Assembly: GCA_026873275.1 (NCBI GenBank)
Contig: JANTUC010000002.1
Location: 2,108,001 to 2,172,000, forward strand
Length of the DNA: 64,000 nt
Source of the DNA: Pseudopithomyces maydicus
Taxonomy: Eukaryota; Ascomycota; Dothideomycetes; Pleosporales; Didymosphaeriaceae
Direction: 5' to 3'
Shown here: one piece after another, positions 41,237 through 53,133 of the stretch
Numbering within the stretch: the stretch's first letter is position 1
How the letters are laid out: every line of letters starts with the position of its first letter
The notes under the pieces: generated by a model
Database searches by the model: none
What the model was told of the DNA's origin: nothing
The model's input: only the letters and a program-made list of their open reading frames with translations
Program-made: the position numbers and the translations under genes

Positions 41237-43435
41237 CTAGTTCGGCGGCATCCTTGTGTGTGACTGTTTGGATCGTTCCTTTCCCCTCGCCTCACGTTCT
41301 GATATATTTTTGCTACGCTGTCCTTCAGACCGAGCTCCGTCATTAATGTATTCATCGCTATCATCATCGTCATTGCCGTCTTCCGTCAAGTCGATGACGC
41401 TGTCCCACTGAGACATAGCTTGCCGCTGATGGTTTGGACCCGCCGTTGTTATTAGGTGAGGAGAGGTTTTCGGGGTCACTGGTGCCGAAGTTGTGGTACG
41501 AGACGCAGGACTGAGAGGCTCGGCATTGACCTGCCACGGTTTTGACACGCGGGGCAGCGCAGACAAGACGGTACCACCAGGTGGTACAACAGTTGGCTTT
41601 TTAAACGTGCCTCGAGTTGGGCGATTGGGTCGGGTGGCGCTCGGGGATGTGATGGATTGTAAAGGCTGGTCGAGTGGTTTTGGCGGTCGTTGGGACTGTG
41701 TAGAGGGATTTATAGGCATTAAGGAAGCACCCGAGGTATTCAAGGTAAAGCCCATAGGGGCCGTTGGGGCGCGGTAGCCATTCGCCGACGTTGACGCTTT
41801 GGCAGTGCTGCTTGGACAATTCAAAGTCGTCTTTGCAGCGACTTTACTGATAGGGTTGAGCCGAACGACGCTACTTGATCGCGAGCACTCAAGTTCAAAT
41901 TCGGGTGTAGGCCGAAATGGTATGACTTGTGGATCTAAAGGGGCGATGTTTGTATTCTGCAGCGTTGGACTGGTACCCGCCGACTCTGTACGCTGACGCT
42001 TGCGAGGGTGGGATGCAGGTTGCGCTGTCTCTGCTTCATTCAACTCGGCCTTGCTTACTCCAAAAGTGTCACTTAAGCTGAGCCGTTTCGTTCCGGGGGC
42101 GGGCCTGGTCTGCGGTGGCTTAAGTTTTGGGGCACGTGCTGGTGCACTCTGTCGCACTGTGCTTCTGTCGGTTACACGTTCAACTTGACGTAGGTTGTAG
42201 ATGTATTTCCAAATCTCTTTCCAAAGTAATTGTCCAATACGTAATTCTTTGAAGTTTTCACGTAGATTCTGGCGCAACATGCGTATGTCGTCCAGAAGCT
42301 GGTCGTTACTGCGTTCCTTTTCAAGGTAAACCGAAATAAGTACTACAACTGCAATCATCTCTACAGGCGCAAATGTTTGAACTCCTTTAAGCCACTTGTT
42401 GGCATTGGTAAAAGTGTTGGGTTCAGCCTGGACAAGTTCTGAGAATTTGGTCCAAACGTGAGCGAAATGTGACTTGGTATCGTCGTCCGCCAGATCTGGT
42501 TGTTGCAGCAACTTGACGAGATGGGCATGGGTTGTTTTGCATATCGGATTTAGCTCCTCAGTCATGACTTCAATGACCTGACTGAAGCATTGAAGGGTGA
42601 GCTGGAAATCCTTCGCCCGCATCGTATCCTTCTGAAGATTGTAGACGAGGGGAAAGTCCTGGCAAAATATTTTCGCGAAATTCTGCCAGGGTCCTGTTTG
42701 GGCTCTTAACCTCTCAGCTGTTGATAAGGGAATTCCCAGTTGTACGCGGGCGAAAAGGTCTTCTTCCTGGTCCGGTTCTAGGTCGTCGTACTCATAGGTT
42801 ATGAATACCTTGTTGAGGAAGACCTCCTGCGCTTCTTTGGATAGGACTTTTTTCTTTCCACGACCATGATCGTCACAAAAATACCATTTTTCTCCACGGT
42901 CGTCATGGCATGGAATGTGGCCTTTGTAAAAGGCCATGACTGAAGAAATTCTTTGTTTTCCATCCATGCAGATCTTTATGGGTGTCGATGATGAGCCTTT
43001 TTTCCTTTTCAAATTGAAAATAAGCGGGGGATATAGTAATTTGTCATCAGAGAGTCAATGAGAGTGGACATGCGGTCAGTCGGCCACACAACATCTCTCT
43101 GGTATTCGGCATCGATGTCGATCTCCTCGCTTTCCCTTTGTCCTACACATTAGTGAATCAGTACACACAATTCATATGGTTGAAAACAAAGCTTACTGAT
43201 AACGTCTCGAACAGGCAATAAGACTAATGACGAAGACGTGAGTCAGAAATATTCAATCGTAAGTTGTGAGCTCCTTACAGTGGACGGGTTTGTCCAGGCT
43301 AGGCTTCGGCTTGAATTCCAAAAGCCCTGTTACGTCTGTATCGTTTTGCTGTCACGTGTGAGTATCGGTACCTAGGTACATAGCCGTGCATGGCGTGGAA
43401 GGTTCAGTGCTTACCTGACTCTGCGTCCTCGTCAT
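41237..43435 (-). CDS. DUF262-domain protein (GmrSD N-domain-like)
   Basis: Exons 43435-43415, 43348-43279, 43223-43197, 43142-41237; about 674 aa. The N-terminal DUF262/ParB-like nuclease fold shows EIDIDAEYQRDVVW, then YYIPPLIFNL and ICMDGKQRISSVMAFYKG (the D-G-Q/K-Q-R signature), about residues 45-110. The C-terminal 300 residues are low-complexity Ser/Thr/Pro, with an acidic patch (TEDGNDDDDSDE) and a basic end. In bacteria this domain is the NTPase half of the type IV enzyme GmrSD; fungal copies are widespread but uncharacterised. One base is missing in G5 43026-43030: the restored frame joins the exon-4 start to the DGKQR part. Start taken at ATG 43435 (MTRTQSQ); an upstream start is possible. 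Confidence 0.8.
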
Positions 43436-44242
43436 GACTGGGTGCAGTGGAATAGGAGTGAGAGGGCTACCTTGAATCTTCTCGATTTGTTACTAAGCCT
43501 AATTCACCAATTATATGATCAAGGTGCCTTGAGGGCGGATTGTTGTTTCTACTAGAACTTGGTATTATGTTTACGTCATACTCAGATAGACCCCACTTTT
43601 AAGCTTATTCAGCAATTTTCCAAAGAAAGTCAAATGCCAGAAACTAGGGAAAATCGTGCAAGTCTTTATACTAGTCGAAAAGTGGGTCGTCCTGTTTCGA
43701 ATTGGTTTGGACAGAGCGAATTCAACAATTTGTTCGAACCTGATTAGGTATCATGCGCAGGACTCGCCAAGAGTGCCGGTCCGTTCACGCACCAGCTGCA
43801 AGTTGGTGTCACATGTGCACAATATGAATAGCGATTCATCGCGAATAAGCCACCTTCATTCGTGGGGCTTTATTAGGCTTACACTAATGTGCACGGCCTT
43901 TCGACGTGCGCTAGAAGGATGTTCGTATCCCTCTTTTCGATTAACTTGTTCAGCCTCGCCACTCTTCGCAGATTCCTCTGTGGAATAGTACTTTTCCCAT
44001 ACATAATCGAGCTGTGCACAGACTTCCGCTGCGCAAAGGTCCATGTCCTTGCTTCTAGTGCTTTTGTTTCATTTTATCTTTATGTTTGTTTTTGTTGTTG
44101 ACAACTTTTGGCTTGTCTCTTCGACCGTATTCTGGGCATCGAGTGGGGTCAGGGTACACCTATACTGGTACTCCTGATTGGCTGACCCCATGTTCAATTA
44201 GCCTGTCAACAGGACTGTTTGCATGAGGCGACACATGGCTGC
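43436..44242. other. intergenic
   Basis: 807 nt between DU262 gene start and the IPI1 stop; tandem minus-strand genes. A few short frames without conserved features; nothing supported. Confidence 0.45.
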
Positions 44243-45343
44243 TCAAGCTTTCTCCGTTCCACGAAAGTCGGCCATGCCCTCTTTCATCGCCTTGCGCAAC
44301 TGAGCTCCCGCACGCCCGAGTTCGCCGCCTCCTTTCATCGCCTGCTCCAGGCCTGTTGCAATTGCGGCTTCCGCCAATTCGTGAAATACCCTCTGACGAT
44401 CTTCCCTATCTTCATACATTTCCGCCTCTGCATCTCGAACAGTACCGAAAAGATTCAGATGAGCAAATGCATTAGATCGCTCAGAAAGCACGTGGTGTTC
44501 GGTCTGCCATAGAGGGAAGCTGCCGCTTTGGGAGCCAACTACCGCCACCTCTTTCGGTTGCAACAAGCCAGCCCTGACAAAAGTCGCCAAGGTGGACATC
44601 TGCTTCACCTGTACCTTGGAGTCGCTAGTTGATTTACCAAATGACTTTGTGGCGGACCATTTGCTTCCCACTTGGGCTTGCCAACCCAGTAGGCTCAGGA
44701 AGCACTTGAGTGTCTTCACCCAGCCCCTGGACAGCTGACAACCTCATCCCCAGCGACATTCAAGAGCCACTCGAGCATGTCGAGAGAAAAGGTTCGGATG
44801 TCGGTAGAGAGATGGGTCATACCTGCGCGGGTATGCAATAAAAGCGAGTCGGTGTGGCTTGCAATGTCGGTTTTTGGCAGGCTCTGGACAAGCTTGAGCA
44901 TTTGCTGCCTCACGCTGTTGGAGCCATCGAGAACTAGCCGCTGAATGGCTGGGATGATGACCGAGGCTGGCTGGGGTAAAGGCGAGCCTGGTGGATGTGT
45001 TGAGATGACTGTTGTAAGGTAGGCAAGAGAATCTCGCCTCTGGGTGTCGGACTTGTGGTTCAACAGGGACAGTTGGTGTGCACACTGGGCTTCCACGGTA
45101 GGCGCAGTCGCTGAAAGAGACTGCTGCTTCAGAGCAATCGCTGTGTCCGTGTCAGCACCGGGTCACGAGCACGGCATGGCGGGCGCCTAGTGATGTCCTC
45201 GCAGGCTGGGGACTTCACCCACCTTTTGCCTTGAAACTCGTGTCTGTGGCATTTGCGGCTTTGGGCTTGGTCTTGCCGACCTTGAGCTTTGCTTTCTGGA
45301 AATCCTTCTTCTTCTCTTTTTTCTTCTTGGCGCTGGAACCCAT
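44243..45343 (-). CDS. IPI1: pre-rRNA-processing protein Ipi1
   Basis: Exons 45343-45223 and 45137-44243; 338 aa. Starts MGSSAKKKKEKKKDFQKAK with KVGKTKPKAANATDTSFKAK, the Lys-rich nuclear start of fungal Ipi1. The HEAT-like body reads LSLLNHKSDTQRRDSLAYL, LDGSNSVRQQMLKLV and STDIRTFSLDMLEWLL, and ends in a helical tail. Ipi1 (human TEX10 relative) acts with Ipi3 and Rix1 on the late pre-60S ribosome, in ITS2 removal and nuclear export. One base is missing at C4 44724-44727; restoring it gives SCPGGWVKTLKCFLSLLGW, the expected conserved stretch. Head-to-head with the roadblock gene, 440 nt apart. Confidence 0.88.
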
Positions 45344-45783
45344 CTTGCGCGTCAACCGCTATCTATATGTCTGGTGTATATTCGACCCGGGTGCGCTGAT
45401 GGCATAAATGCTAGCTGGCGACCTCGACATGCATACGACAGTGCATTCACCAGCATGCGTCTGGAGAAAATCTGTGACCCCATGTAGGTCTAATCCCAAC
45501 AAGGCAAGGGCGGTTTGATCTTGGCAAAGCATGTGACCACGCTACGGCGGGCCCGGGCGTGGAGCATGCGCCAGTGTGGCTCTCTCCCTCGGTTGGTAAA
45601 CATCATCACCATCGGCAGAGTGACGACAGGATCCAAACGACCCTCCGAGACACTTGGGGGCGCTCACATAATCTCTGCTTGTGTGCGGTACGAAGCTACC
45701 CTTCTCCGAAATGGGCGCCGCCGTGGAGAGAACAGTACGTCTTCCTAGACATCCGTGTCGCCAACGACAACAACTGAGAAGCA
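45344..45783. promoter_or_regulatory. divergent promoter IPI1 / roadblock gene
   Basis: 440 nt between head-to-head ATGs, with many GATA/TGAC-like short motifs but none assignable. Confidence 0.45.
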
Positions 45784-46231
45784 ATGCAGCCCGATGAAAC
45801 GCTTGCGCACCTTGTTCGCATCAGCCAGAAGCCAGGTGTCCAGAGCACCCTAATCCTGTCGCGCGAGAATGGCGCCATCGTGCGCACCACGGGCCTGATC
45901 TCGAGCTCGTCTTCGGCCAACCCAAACAGCACCCTCCCTGCTTCGACCGAGGCGACGCCTGACAACTATGCAAATGGCAAGAAAGAGAGCGGGATTCAGA
46001 GTGCGGAAGACATGGCAAGCAAGGTGTGGGCTTTCCTAACCGCAGCTGGGAGCTTGGTGGAGGGCTTGTACGAAGAAGACGAGGTCAAGCTGCTGCGGCT
46101 GCGCACCAAGAAGAACGAGCTTTTCATAATACCTGGTAAGCAGGATGGCATGTTTTGGGGAGAAATCTTCTAATGCGGTTTTAGATTCTAAGTTTGTTGT
46201 CGTCCTCGTCCACGATACCCCTCCGGCGTGA
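45784..46231 (+). CDS. roadblock/LC7-domain protein
   Basis: Exons 45784-46135 and 46185-46231 (49-nt intron); 132 aa. The body matches the roadblock/LC7 fold: N-terminal helix ETLAHLVRISQKPGVQSTLI, beta strand SRENGAIVRTTGL, helix MASKVWAFLTAAGSLVEGLY, then VKLLRLRTKKNELFIIP and the last-exon strand SKFVVVLVHDT. A Ser/Pro/Asn insert sits between strands. Members are dynein light-chain or GTPase-regulating subunits; which of these applies is not clear from sequence. The gene ends 13 nt before the stop of the convergent DUF1348 gene. Confidence 0.82.
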
Positions 46232-46244
46232 GCACCCCAGGGGC

Positions 46245-46752
46245 TTACCAGTGCTGCTCGCTGATCTCGACCGTGTTCACGTCGGCCCCATCTTTGAACC
46301 AACGCTCTGGCACAGCTATCAGTGTGACGCCAGCTGGCTTGCAGGGTGCAGGACGAACCTGATTCGCTGATCTCTACATCGTTCCCGCTCATCTGCCGCT
46401 TGCGCATCCGGCCATCGTCGGCAAACGTCCAATCTTCAAGCCCATAACAACGCTTCCATTTCATCCCGTCGTGCGCATCTTGGTACTCGTACCAGAACTG
46501 GACGGCAATCTTGTTCTCGGTGAAGGCGAAGAGTTCCTTGCGGAGCCGGTAGTTCTTCTCCTTCTCCCACTTCTTAGTCAAGAAGTCCTCAATGGCGGCG
46601 GTTCCGCTGAAGAAAAAGCCTCGGTTGCGCCAGATGCTGTCGGGGGTGTAGGCGGCGGAGCACTTTCTGGGGTCCTGCGTGTTCCACAGATCTTGTGCCT
46701 TCTTGACCTTGGCGCGCGCCGACTCTTGGGTGAAGGGTGGACTGAGAGACAT
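46245..46752 (-). CDS. DUF1348 / NTF2-like (SnoaL-fold) protein
   Basis: Exons 46752-46359 and 46315-46245 (43-nt intron); 154 aa. Signature segments: QDLWNTQDPRKCSAAYTPDS, IWRNRGFFFSGTAAI, FLTKKWEKEKNYRLRKEL, FAFTENKIAVQFWYEY and GRMRKRQMSGNDVEI. This is the cystatin-like alpha+beta fold of the NTF2/SnoaL superfamily; the DUF1348 branch is common in fungi and bacteria and of unknown function. The first exon donor GTTCGT is unusual, but the join to AVPERWFKDGADVNTVEI is in phase and fits the family end. ATG 46752 (MSLSPPFTQE) chosen; an earlier in-frame start is possible. Confidence 0.85.
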
Positions 46753-47273
46753 GAGGGATGGGATGGTTGGCGAGCAGGACGCACCGTGATGGAGTGGGAC
46801 GGGTGCAGTGCCCACCGTGTTCTTTATATCATGGCCTTCCTCTTACAAGCGATAGGCGACGTACTAGGGCATGATACATGCTTATTTAACATTGATGCCC
46901 TGGAGCCCCGTGATGACAGACAACCCGTGGACGCCGGAGCCGCGCGGCTGGTGAGACGGTAGTATGCATGCGCCCGCTGAAGCTCGGAAGATTGAAGCAG
47001 ACGCAACATGGGCAGGGATAGACTATTTGGAATTGACGGCAAAGGGCATAGAGCTAAGGCCTCATTGGAAGAGGCGTCGGTGATGCCATTGCTTGTGGAG
47101 CTTTCTGGCGCTTCTGCCCCTCCATGTGCCCCTCCAAAGTCCGAGCTCCTACACCACCCGCAGCAGTCTTCATAAATCGACCCCCTACCCAGCTTCCCAT
47201 TGTTTCTCTCCACACACTATTCCTCCCTCCCGTACACCTCTTCTCGACCTCTTCCCACCGCCCAGCAAACGCA
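46753..47273. promoter_or_regulatory. divergent promoter DUF1348 / peroxiredoxin
   Basis: About 520 nt between head-to-head start codons; C/T-rich before the peroxiredoxin ATG (TCTCC tracts at about 47210-47260, typical of fungal core promoters). Confidence 0.5.
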
Positions 47274-47944
47274 ATGGCACCTCTCAAAGTCGGCGACAGC
47301 TTTCCCGACGGCGTCAAGTTCGAGTAGGCACCCTGCTGGACTGTGCTGTGCTGGGAGGGGCACGTGGCTGACCGCGCCTGCAGGTGGGCTCCCATCACCG
47401 ACACGGACGCGACCGCCTGCGGCATTCCCCAAGAGTACGATGCCAGCAAGGAGTGGGCGGGCAAGAAGGTGGTGCTCTTCAGCGTTCCCGGTACCCCCCA
47501 CCACCCGTCGTTTCCAGACAGCTCCACGCTGACCATCCCCCAATAGGCGCTTTCACGCCTGGCTGCCAGGCCTACCATCTCCCCCTACCTCAAGAAGCGC
47601 AGCGAGTTCAAGGACAAGGGTGTGGACATCGTCGCCACCATTGCGAGCAACGACGCCTGGGTCATGAACGCCTGGGGCAAGGTCAACGGCTCCACGGGCG
47701 ACGATGTCCTGTTCTTCTCCGACACCAAGACATTCTTCTCCAAGGAGCACGCATGGCAGGCTGCTCCGGGCGCTGAGCGCAATGGAAGGTGGGCCATGGT
47801 CATTGACAACGGCAAGATCACATATGTTGAGAACGAAAAGTCCCCCAAGGATGTCGATGTGAGCTGCATCCCCCGGGCCGAGTCGTCTTCCAGCTAACTC
47901 CGCCCTAGGTTTCCTCTGCCGATGCCGTCCTTGCCAAGCTGTAG
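47274..47944 (+). CDS. atypical 2-Cys/1-Cys peroxiredoxin (PMP20/Prx5 type)
   Basis: Exons 47274-47323, 47384-47490, 47547-47858, 47909-47944; 168 aa. Typical Prx5/PMP20 features: MAPLKVGDSFPDGVKFE, the active site PGAFTPGCQAYHLPPY (peroxidatic Cys at about residue 59, P-x-x-x-T-x-x-C), VDIVATIASNDAWVMNAW, the GDDVLFFSDT motif and the C-terminal helix SSADAVLAKL. Reduces H2O2 and alkyl hydroperoxides. No SKL-type peroxisomal signal is present; the protein ends AKL, which weakly resembles one. Two bases are missing in C5 47581-47585 (HLPPYLKKR expected). Fungal members include the allergen-type thiol peroxidases. Confidence 0.9.
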
Positions 47945-48088
47945 GGTGTATCTCGTTTGGAATTGGCGCCTGGGAACCCCGTCAAGGTAGATACCCTCGA
48001 CAGAGGTCTTGCATCAAAACATGTAGGCCAGCAATGAATCCATCAGACTGAGCAAACACGCATCTGGCCTGCATTTCTCCTCTCTACC

Positions 48089-48907
48089 TCAATATACCCA
48101 AGGGATGAATTTCTTCGTCCTGCCACAATACTCATCCCACTTCTTCCCAAACTCCTTCTCCATCATCTCTTCCTCCTCTCGCACTCTTTTCACCAAAAAC
48201 ACCCACGTGACGACGCTGAGTCCCACAATCGGAACAAGATACCCCATCCAATCCTCCTCAATAAGCCTCTTGTCCACCGCTGCCGCCCAGCAACTCACCA
48301 TTCCCCGTTGCCGCAAGAATAGCGAATACATACCTCCCAGCACAAGCACAAGCCCCGTGTACGACGGATGCCGCACATACGCGTACCATCCACTTGTAAC
48401 CAATCGATCCGGCTTCGCAAGCCGATACGTGAAGTTCGCGCCCAGCTGTGCGTACGCTCGGAAGCGGATGTAGCTGCCCATGTATAGGAAGAGTAGTGCT
48501 GTTAGGACCCGTGGCGACCATGAAAACAGTTCGTCGTCGAGGTACCGTGAGTTGGGACACACGGAATGGAGCATGTCAACTCCGTTGCCATGTTGGGAAT
48601 CGGTTAGCAAGATCGAGATGACCATGTGATACATTGCAAGTGCGAGCGTGATGGTGCGCGCAAGAGATGTGCACAGCGGCGAGGCCAGCAGCCAAATCAT
48701 CATCGATTCATTCTTGGTGGTGACGGTTTTGCTGCTGGGTTGGCGGAAGGAGCGTTGGATAAGGTAGATGGCGTGGGAGATGACGAGGATGAATAGGCTG
48801 GTGGGGAGGTGCATTGGTTGATCGATGCTCTTCTCACTACGGAGACTTCTGTGGGTGGTGAAAAGGAGAGGATTTCTATCGAAACCACCGGGATAGGCTA
48901 CTTTCAT
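48089..48907 (-). CDS. isoprenylcysteine carboxyl methyltransferase-like membrane protein
   Basis: Single exon, 272 aa from ATG 48907 (MKVAYPGGFD). Five or so membrane segments (HLPTSLFILVISHAIYLI, MMIWLLASPLCTSLA, VLTALLFLYMGSYI, GMYSLFL.., YLVPIVGLSVVTWVF), then the SAM-binding C-terminus of the ICMT/PEMT family: VTSGWYAYVRHPSYTGL and REEEEMMEKEFGKKWDEYCG followed by FIPWVY. The conserved RHPSY(T/L)G and E..L/F..EFG..W..Y motifs are intact. Carboxyl-methylates prenylated Cys in the true Ste14 branch; several paralogs exist in fungi, so it is called ICMT-like. Confidence 0.85.
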   Translation of the reverse strand: MKVAYPGGFDRNPLLFTTHRSLRSEKSIDQPMHLPTSLFILVISHAIYLIQRSFRQPSSKTVTTKNESMMIWLLASPLCTSLARTITLALAMYHMVISILLTDSQHGNGVDMLHSVCPNSRYLDDELFSWSPRVLTALLFLYMGSYIRFRAYAQLGANFTYRLAKPDRLVTSGWYAYVRHPSYTGLVLVLGGMYSLFLRQRGMVSCWAAAVDKRLIEEDWMGYLVPIVGLSVVTWVFLVKRVREEEEMMEKEFGKKWDEYCGRTKKFIPWVY

Positions 48908-51900
48908 TTTCGCTTCCGCTTTCGTGGGTGAAATTGTGGAGTCAGTCGCGTCTGGGGGGACCCTCTTCGGAATTTTCGGAATCTGACTTTTTTCGGACTA
49001 AGCAGCATAAGTTGTCACACTAACTTGTACGCAGTGTCTTTATTCACTTCGTAATAGAACAGTCCCGATTAGAGCATATGAACAGCAGCCGAACAACAAA
49101 CAGAACGAAACTATCCATCAAATAAAGTGCATCAGACAATGGACAAAACATGGGCAAGATGATGGAAGGATGAAAGCAATAAGAGGACTTCTCCGTAGCG
49201 TGTAGCTGGTGTGCTTGAAAGGTGCTTGCCTCGCTGGCCCGAGTGTAGTTGGGTGAAAGTATCTATCGTTTGATACTGCTTTTCCTTCTACCCATCCGGA
49301 ATGAAACCAATTGTGAACATGCTGGGAAGGTTGTGCCATGTTGCATGTGGCTTCCTGGTTTGTGGTGTGTATGCATTACACTAGTGTAGATATCGAGGAC
49401 TACCTACCCAGGTACACCTGCCAAATTGGCTATTCGGGTCAAACCATTAAAAGTGCCCAACATCGTACCTCCCCCGCGTGAATCCCAGGGTCTCCTGATT
49501 ACACCGTTGAACCTCGACACGGCATCAACTTCTACCTGCTATAGAAAACCAAGCCAGAAATCAGCACACGTACTCTGCGAATCCATGGATGTTGTTCATT
49601 TTCTCGCCGTGTTCTTGTCCCTGTATGTGCATTGTACTCATTTACTCAGCCACCTAGCCGTGACAATTGCTGTCCAAGTTATAAATGCCCTTGCAGCACT
49701 TTATGTACTCCCAGCAGAGGGGAAAACGGTGAAGAGGAGGAAGAGGAGGTGGGGAAGGAGCAAGAGATTCATTGTCTTTATTCCCGTTGCGAAGAGGGGA
49801 TAGGCAGTGTGATATGTATTTATGTAACTGCAGTAACAGAGATGGAACCAACGGCATTTGTTAGAGGTACCGAGTGCAATCAGCTGACGAGTAAAGAGAT
49901 TGGATATAGGTATTTTATACAAATGATCCTGAAAGTTGTGTTTCTACCATCTCCCCGTGGTGGCTCGTCTGATACGTAGCATCATCATCTGGGTCGAATC
50001 ATGGCCTGTGTATCACCTGACATGGCAGACGGTGCCTACAACGGCGTAGCCGCAGCTGGATCCAAACGTGTGAAGCGGTACGCTAGGGGGTAAGATAACA
50101 CCAACTCGACGAAAGCATAGCAGCATACCAGTAGACTGCAACTCGGCTGATTTTGAGTCATTTCAACCTACCACTCGCACCGGTTCGATGATAATGATGC
50201 TAGATGGATTCCTTGCACCTATCAGAGACAGACAGGTACACAGACAGGTACACAGCAGCCTGCCATGCGGTGCGACCATCCAGGGCCCCGGGGGCTGGCA
50301 AGGCACGTGGCAGGCACGTGGTCGCTGGTGGCATGCATGCCCAGGTGCATACGTGCATGCGGCGGTTGTCTAGGGTATCTGCAAAAGGACATGTCCTTCA
50401 GTGGATTTATGCTAGACCTATACAGGTGCACCTGGATACATGGATGCCTCAGGCGTCGAGGGGGGAGGGTACATACTAGGTACATATGTAGATATCAAAG
50501 ATGCTAGTGTTTGTAAGCGTGATGGATGGGTTTCCAGGCTTGTGGCGTACTGACGACGGGGTGGGGCGCTAGGGTGGGGCCAGCTTGTTGAGGCAGTCGG
50601 AACCGGTGCGAAGGGTGGGGGGCGCGACGCTGCAATTGGGCCCATGGATGACTTTTCCTTTTCGACAAGCTGGCTGGCTGGGATGGGTTTCCTTTTTCCT
50701 TTTCTTCTTCTTCTTTCCTTTGGCAGGCGGAAGATTCAGGGTCGACAGAGTGTCTCAGGTTGCGACTTATGCCGCACGTGGGCTGGTGCATGAAGTTAAG
50801 CTCTGCAAATTGGGTGTTCGCTTCCGGATATTGCGTATGCATGAAACACTACTTTGGCCGTACCGACTCCACGGGTCAGGTGCGTTGGAGGAGTGGCCTG
50901 GGTAGGTGTGTGGGTGGGAAAAGGCACCAATGGACAGCGTGCATGCTCTGAGACACATGATGTGCGTACGTACATAGATTAACCATTGCAATACGAGGAG
51001 GCATCACTCTGGAGCCAGCGGCGCAGACGCGCCGGGGCAACAGCAGAGGCAGGTCAGGGCAGGGCAGGGTTTGGGTGGCACGGTGGTCGGGCGGGCGGGT
51101 GTCAAGTACTGTACGGTAGGTGTGTATGTAGACTACGGTAAACTACAAGCCGACTATCGAAAAGCGCACGTGCAGCAGTGACATTTCTGGAGGCATGGTC
51201 TGGAGACATGGTCTGGAGGCATGGCTTGGCATGGCATGGATGCCGGCATCAACGTGGGAGCGATACGACGTGACCAACGGTGACGTTGAAGCGGCGCAGT
51301 GTGATGGAGAGGATGGCGGTGCGATGACCTGCATGCGATGCGATGCTTAGGGAAGGTGTCAGTCTCGGGCGCTGGAGCGGTGCTGTGCTGCGCTGTGCTG
51401 CGCTGTGCTGTGGCACGGAAATAGACGCGGACGTGTGCCACCCATGCTCGTGCTGGGCGACGCACCCGGGCAGCCATGGTTTGTCGCGCTGGGAGGGGCG
51501 GTTCGCAGAGCAGTGGCGGAGGGTTCGTTCGGTCGGCAGGGCGTGTGGGTGGAGGCGATCGATCGGAGGCCCACGTTGTGGTTGGGATTTAGGCAGAATC
51601 TGCTCCAGAGCCTCACTTCTGGATATTGGTAACCCGAGGCGCCGGACGCCAGCCTGCATGGGGGGCTGTGGGCCGCCCGTCTGCTCGCGATGGCTCGCCT
51701 CCTCCTGAGTCCTGGGACGACGGCGGAGAAAAGCAAAGAGGCTGCATCTGCCCCCGCGCGCGCAGCCTCCACGTGCGCGGCTGCTGCCACCAGTGCTGCG
51801 CGGGCTGCCGTGTAACCATCGTGGGCGTGCCGGGCGCGGTTGGACAGCTGGAGGAGGGGCCGTGGACGGATGGAGAGCTGGACGGTGGGAGGCAGCGCGG

Positions 51901-53133
51901 TAGCGAGATGAATGCAGGTGGAGCAGGACTCTGCGTCGCCGCCATGTGTCGCAGAATGCACCGACCCCTGTGCGTTCGTCCCATCGTCAGCACGACGCGC
52001 CGTCGCCTCCGCGTGGCCAGCGTACAGTGGCACTCCCTGCACGGGTGCATCGTTGCATCCACCGTCCAGAGGCATCGAAGCACTGGGGGGCATGGAAGCA
52101 CTGGGGGGGCATCGGGGCTTTGGGGCGGCGCACAGCGCTCAACGCGCCTGTCCGTCGTCGCGCAAGCGCCCAACCCGCCGCCGGGCGCCCGGGGGCAGCA
52201 GCAGCAGCAGCAACACAGCAGAGGCAGGCAGCCCTGGGGAGTAGAGTAAGGTACCCATCTGCCGAGCATCTTCTGCTGCCACCACCGCCCACCCATCCAC
52301 CCACCCACCCACCCAACACACTACACTCACCACAGTCACCACTACCGCCGGCACCACCACCACCCACCACCACCGCCGCCGCCGCCGCCGGGCAGCACGC
52401 CTGGTGCGAGCGTCCGCCGACCAGTCCACCGGCTGCCGTGTGCGCCCAGCTGCGCGGACCGTGCTGCCCTTATCCATCCCGCACATCAGTTGGCTCCTGC
52501 GGCGCCTCCAACAGGTGCAGGGTGCGCACACTCCTGCCAGAGCGGCGCAAGATCGTCCTGTCAGGCCAAGCCAAAAGCCCAGGATGCCCACGACGCCTGC
52601 ATGCTCAATCTTCGAGAGAATGCCTGCTCCATCGCCCGTTGCGGCAATAGCGTGTGTGCAGCTTGTCCTTCGCCACTTTTAATCACTCCAGACACGCAGC
52701 CAATACAGCGTCGTCCAAAACTCCATCCACGTCCCCAAACCCCAACCCGACCACCAATTGCTTTTTTTGCATCTTCAACTTGAATGGCACTCCCCGTCTA
52801 GTGTGCTCTGCTGCCCTGTTGCCTTTCTACCCTTCTGCCCGCCTGCCCGCCTGCCCGTATGCCCCCGACGTGATAGCAACGAGTGACGGACCTCTGCGCC
52901 TGCTCTACCCGCGTACGTCTGACCAACCAGTACCCGTCATTGCGGGGACTGCTTCGCTTGAGCCTCCATGCTGATGACATTGCCAGGACCCTTCAATGCT
53001 TTCCTGATCTTTGCGTCCCCCTCCCCCCCCAGTCGACCTTGCGCCTCTTATGGCTGTCGGCGTGGACCGCCGTGCGAAGAAAGTTGCAGCTCACCTGGAT
53101 CACGCCTTGCTTTTGCAGCCCCTCACCACCGCA
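48908..53133. other. long region without supportable genes; 5' flank of a regulator
   Basis: 4.2 kb. Ordinary in the first kb; from about 50.2 kb it is GC-rich with many short direct repeats (GGCACGTG twice near 50303-50320; CCCA tract near 52290-52315; a (CAG)n run around 52195-52220; TGGTCTGGAGGCATGG near 51190-51225). Frames of 100-250 codons occur on both strands and in several frames at once, which is what GC-rich repeat DNA gives. Part must be the promoter and long 5' UTR of the Zn2Cys6 gene. A frame at 49426-49803 has a hydrophobic stretch but begins at a non-ATG codon and was not accepted. Confidence 0.5.

Noticed and set aside
49426..49803. 125-codon frame with a hydrophobic stretch
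   Set aside because: Starts at a non-ATG codon, no homology recognised, and a low-complexity Arg/Lys tail from a purine-rich stretch.
51359..52650. Several 130-240-codon frames on both strands
   Set aside because: Overlap each other in all frames, GC-rich, repeat-derived residues, no introns or motifs; consistent with non-coding GC-rich DNA.
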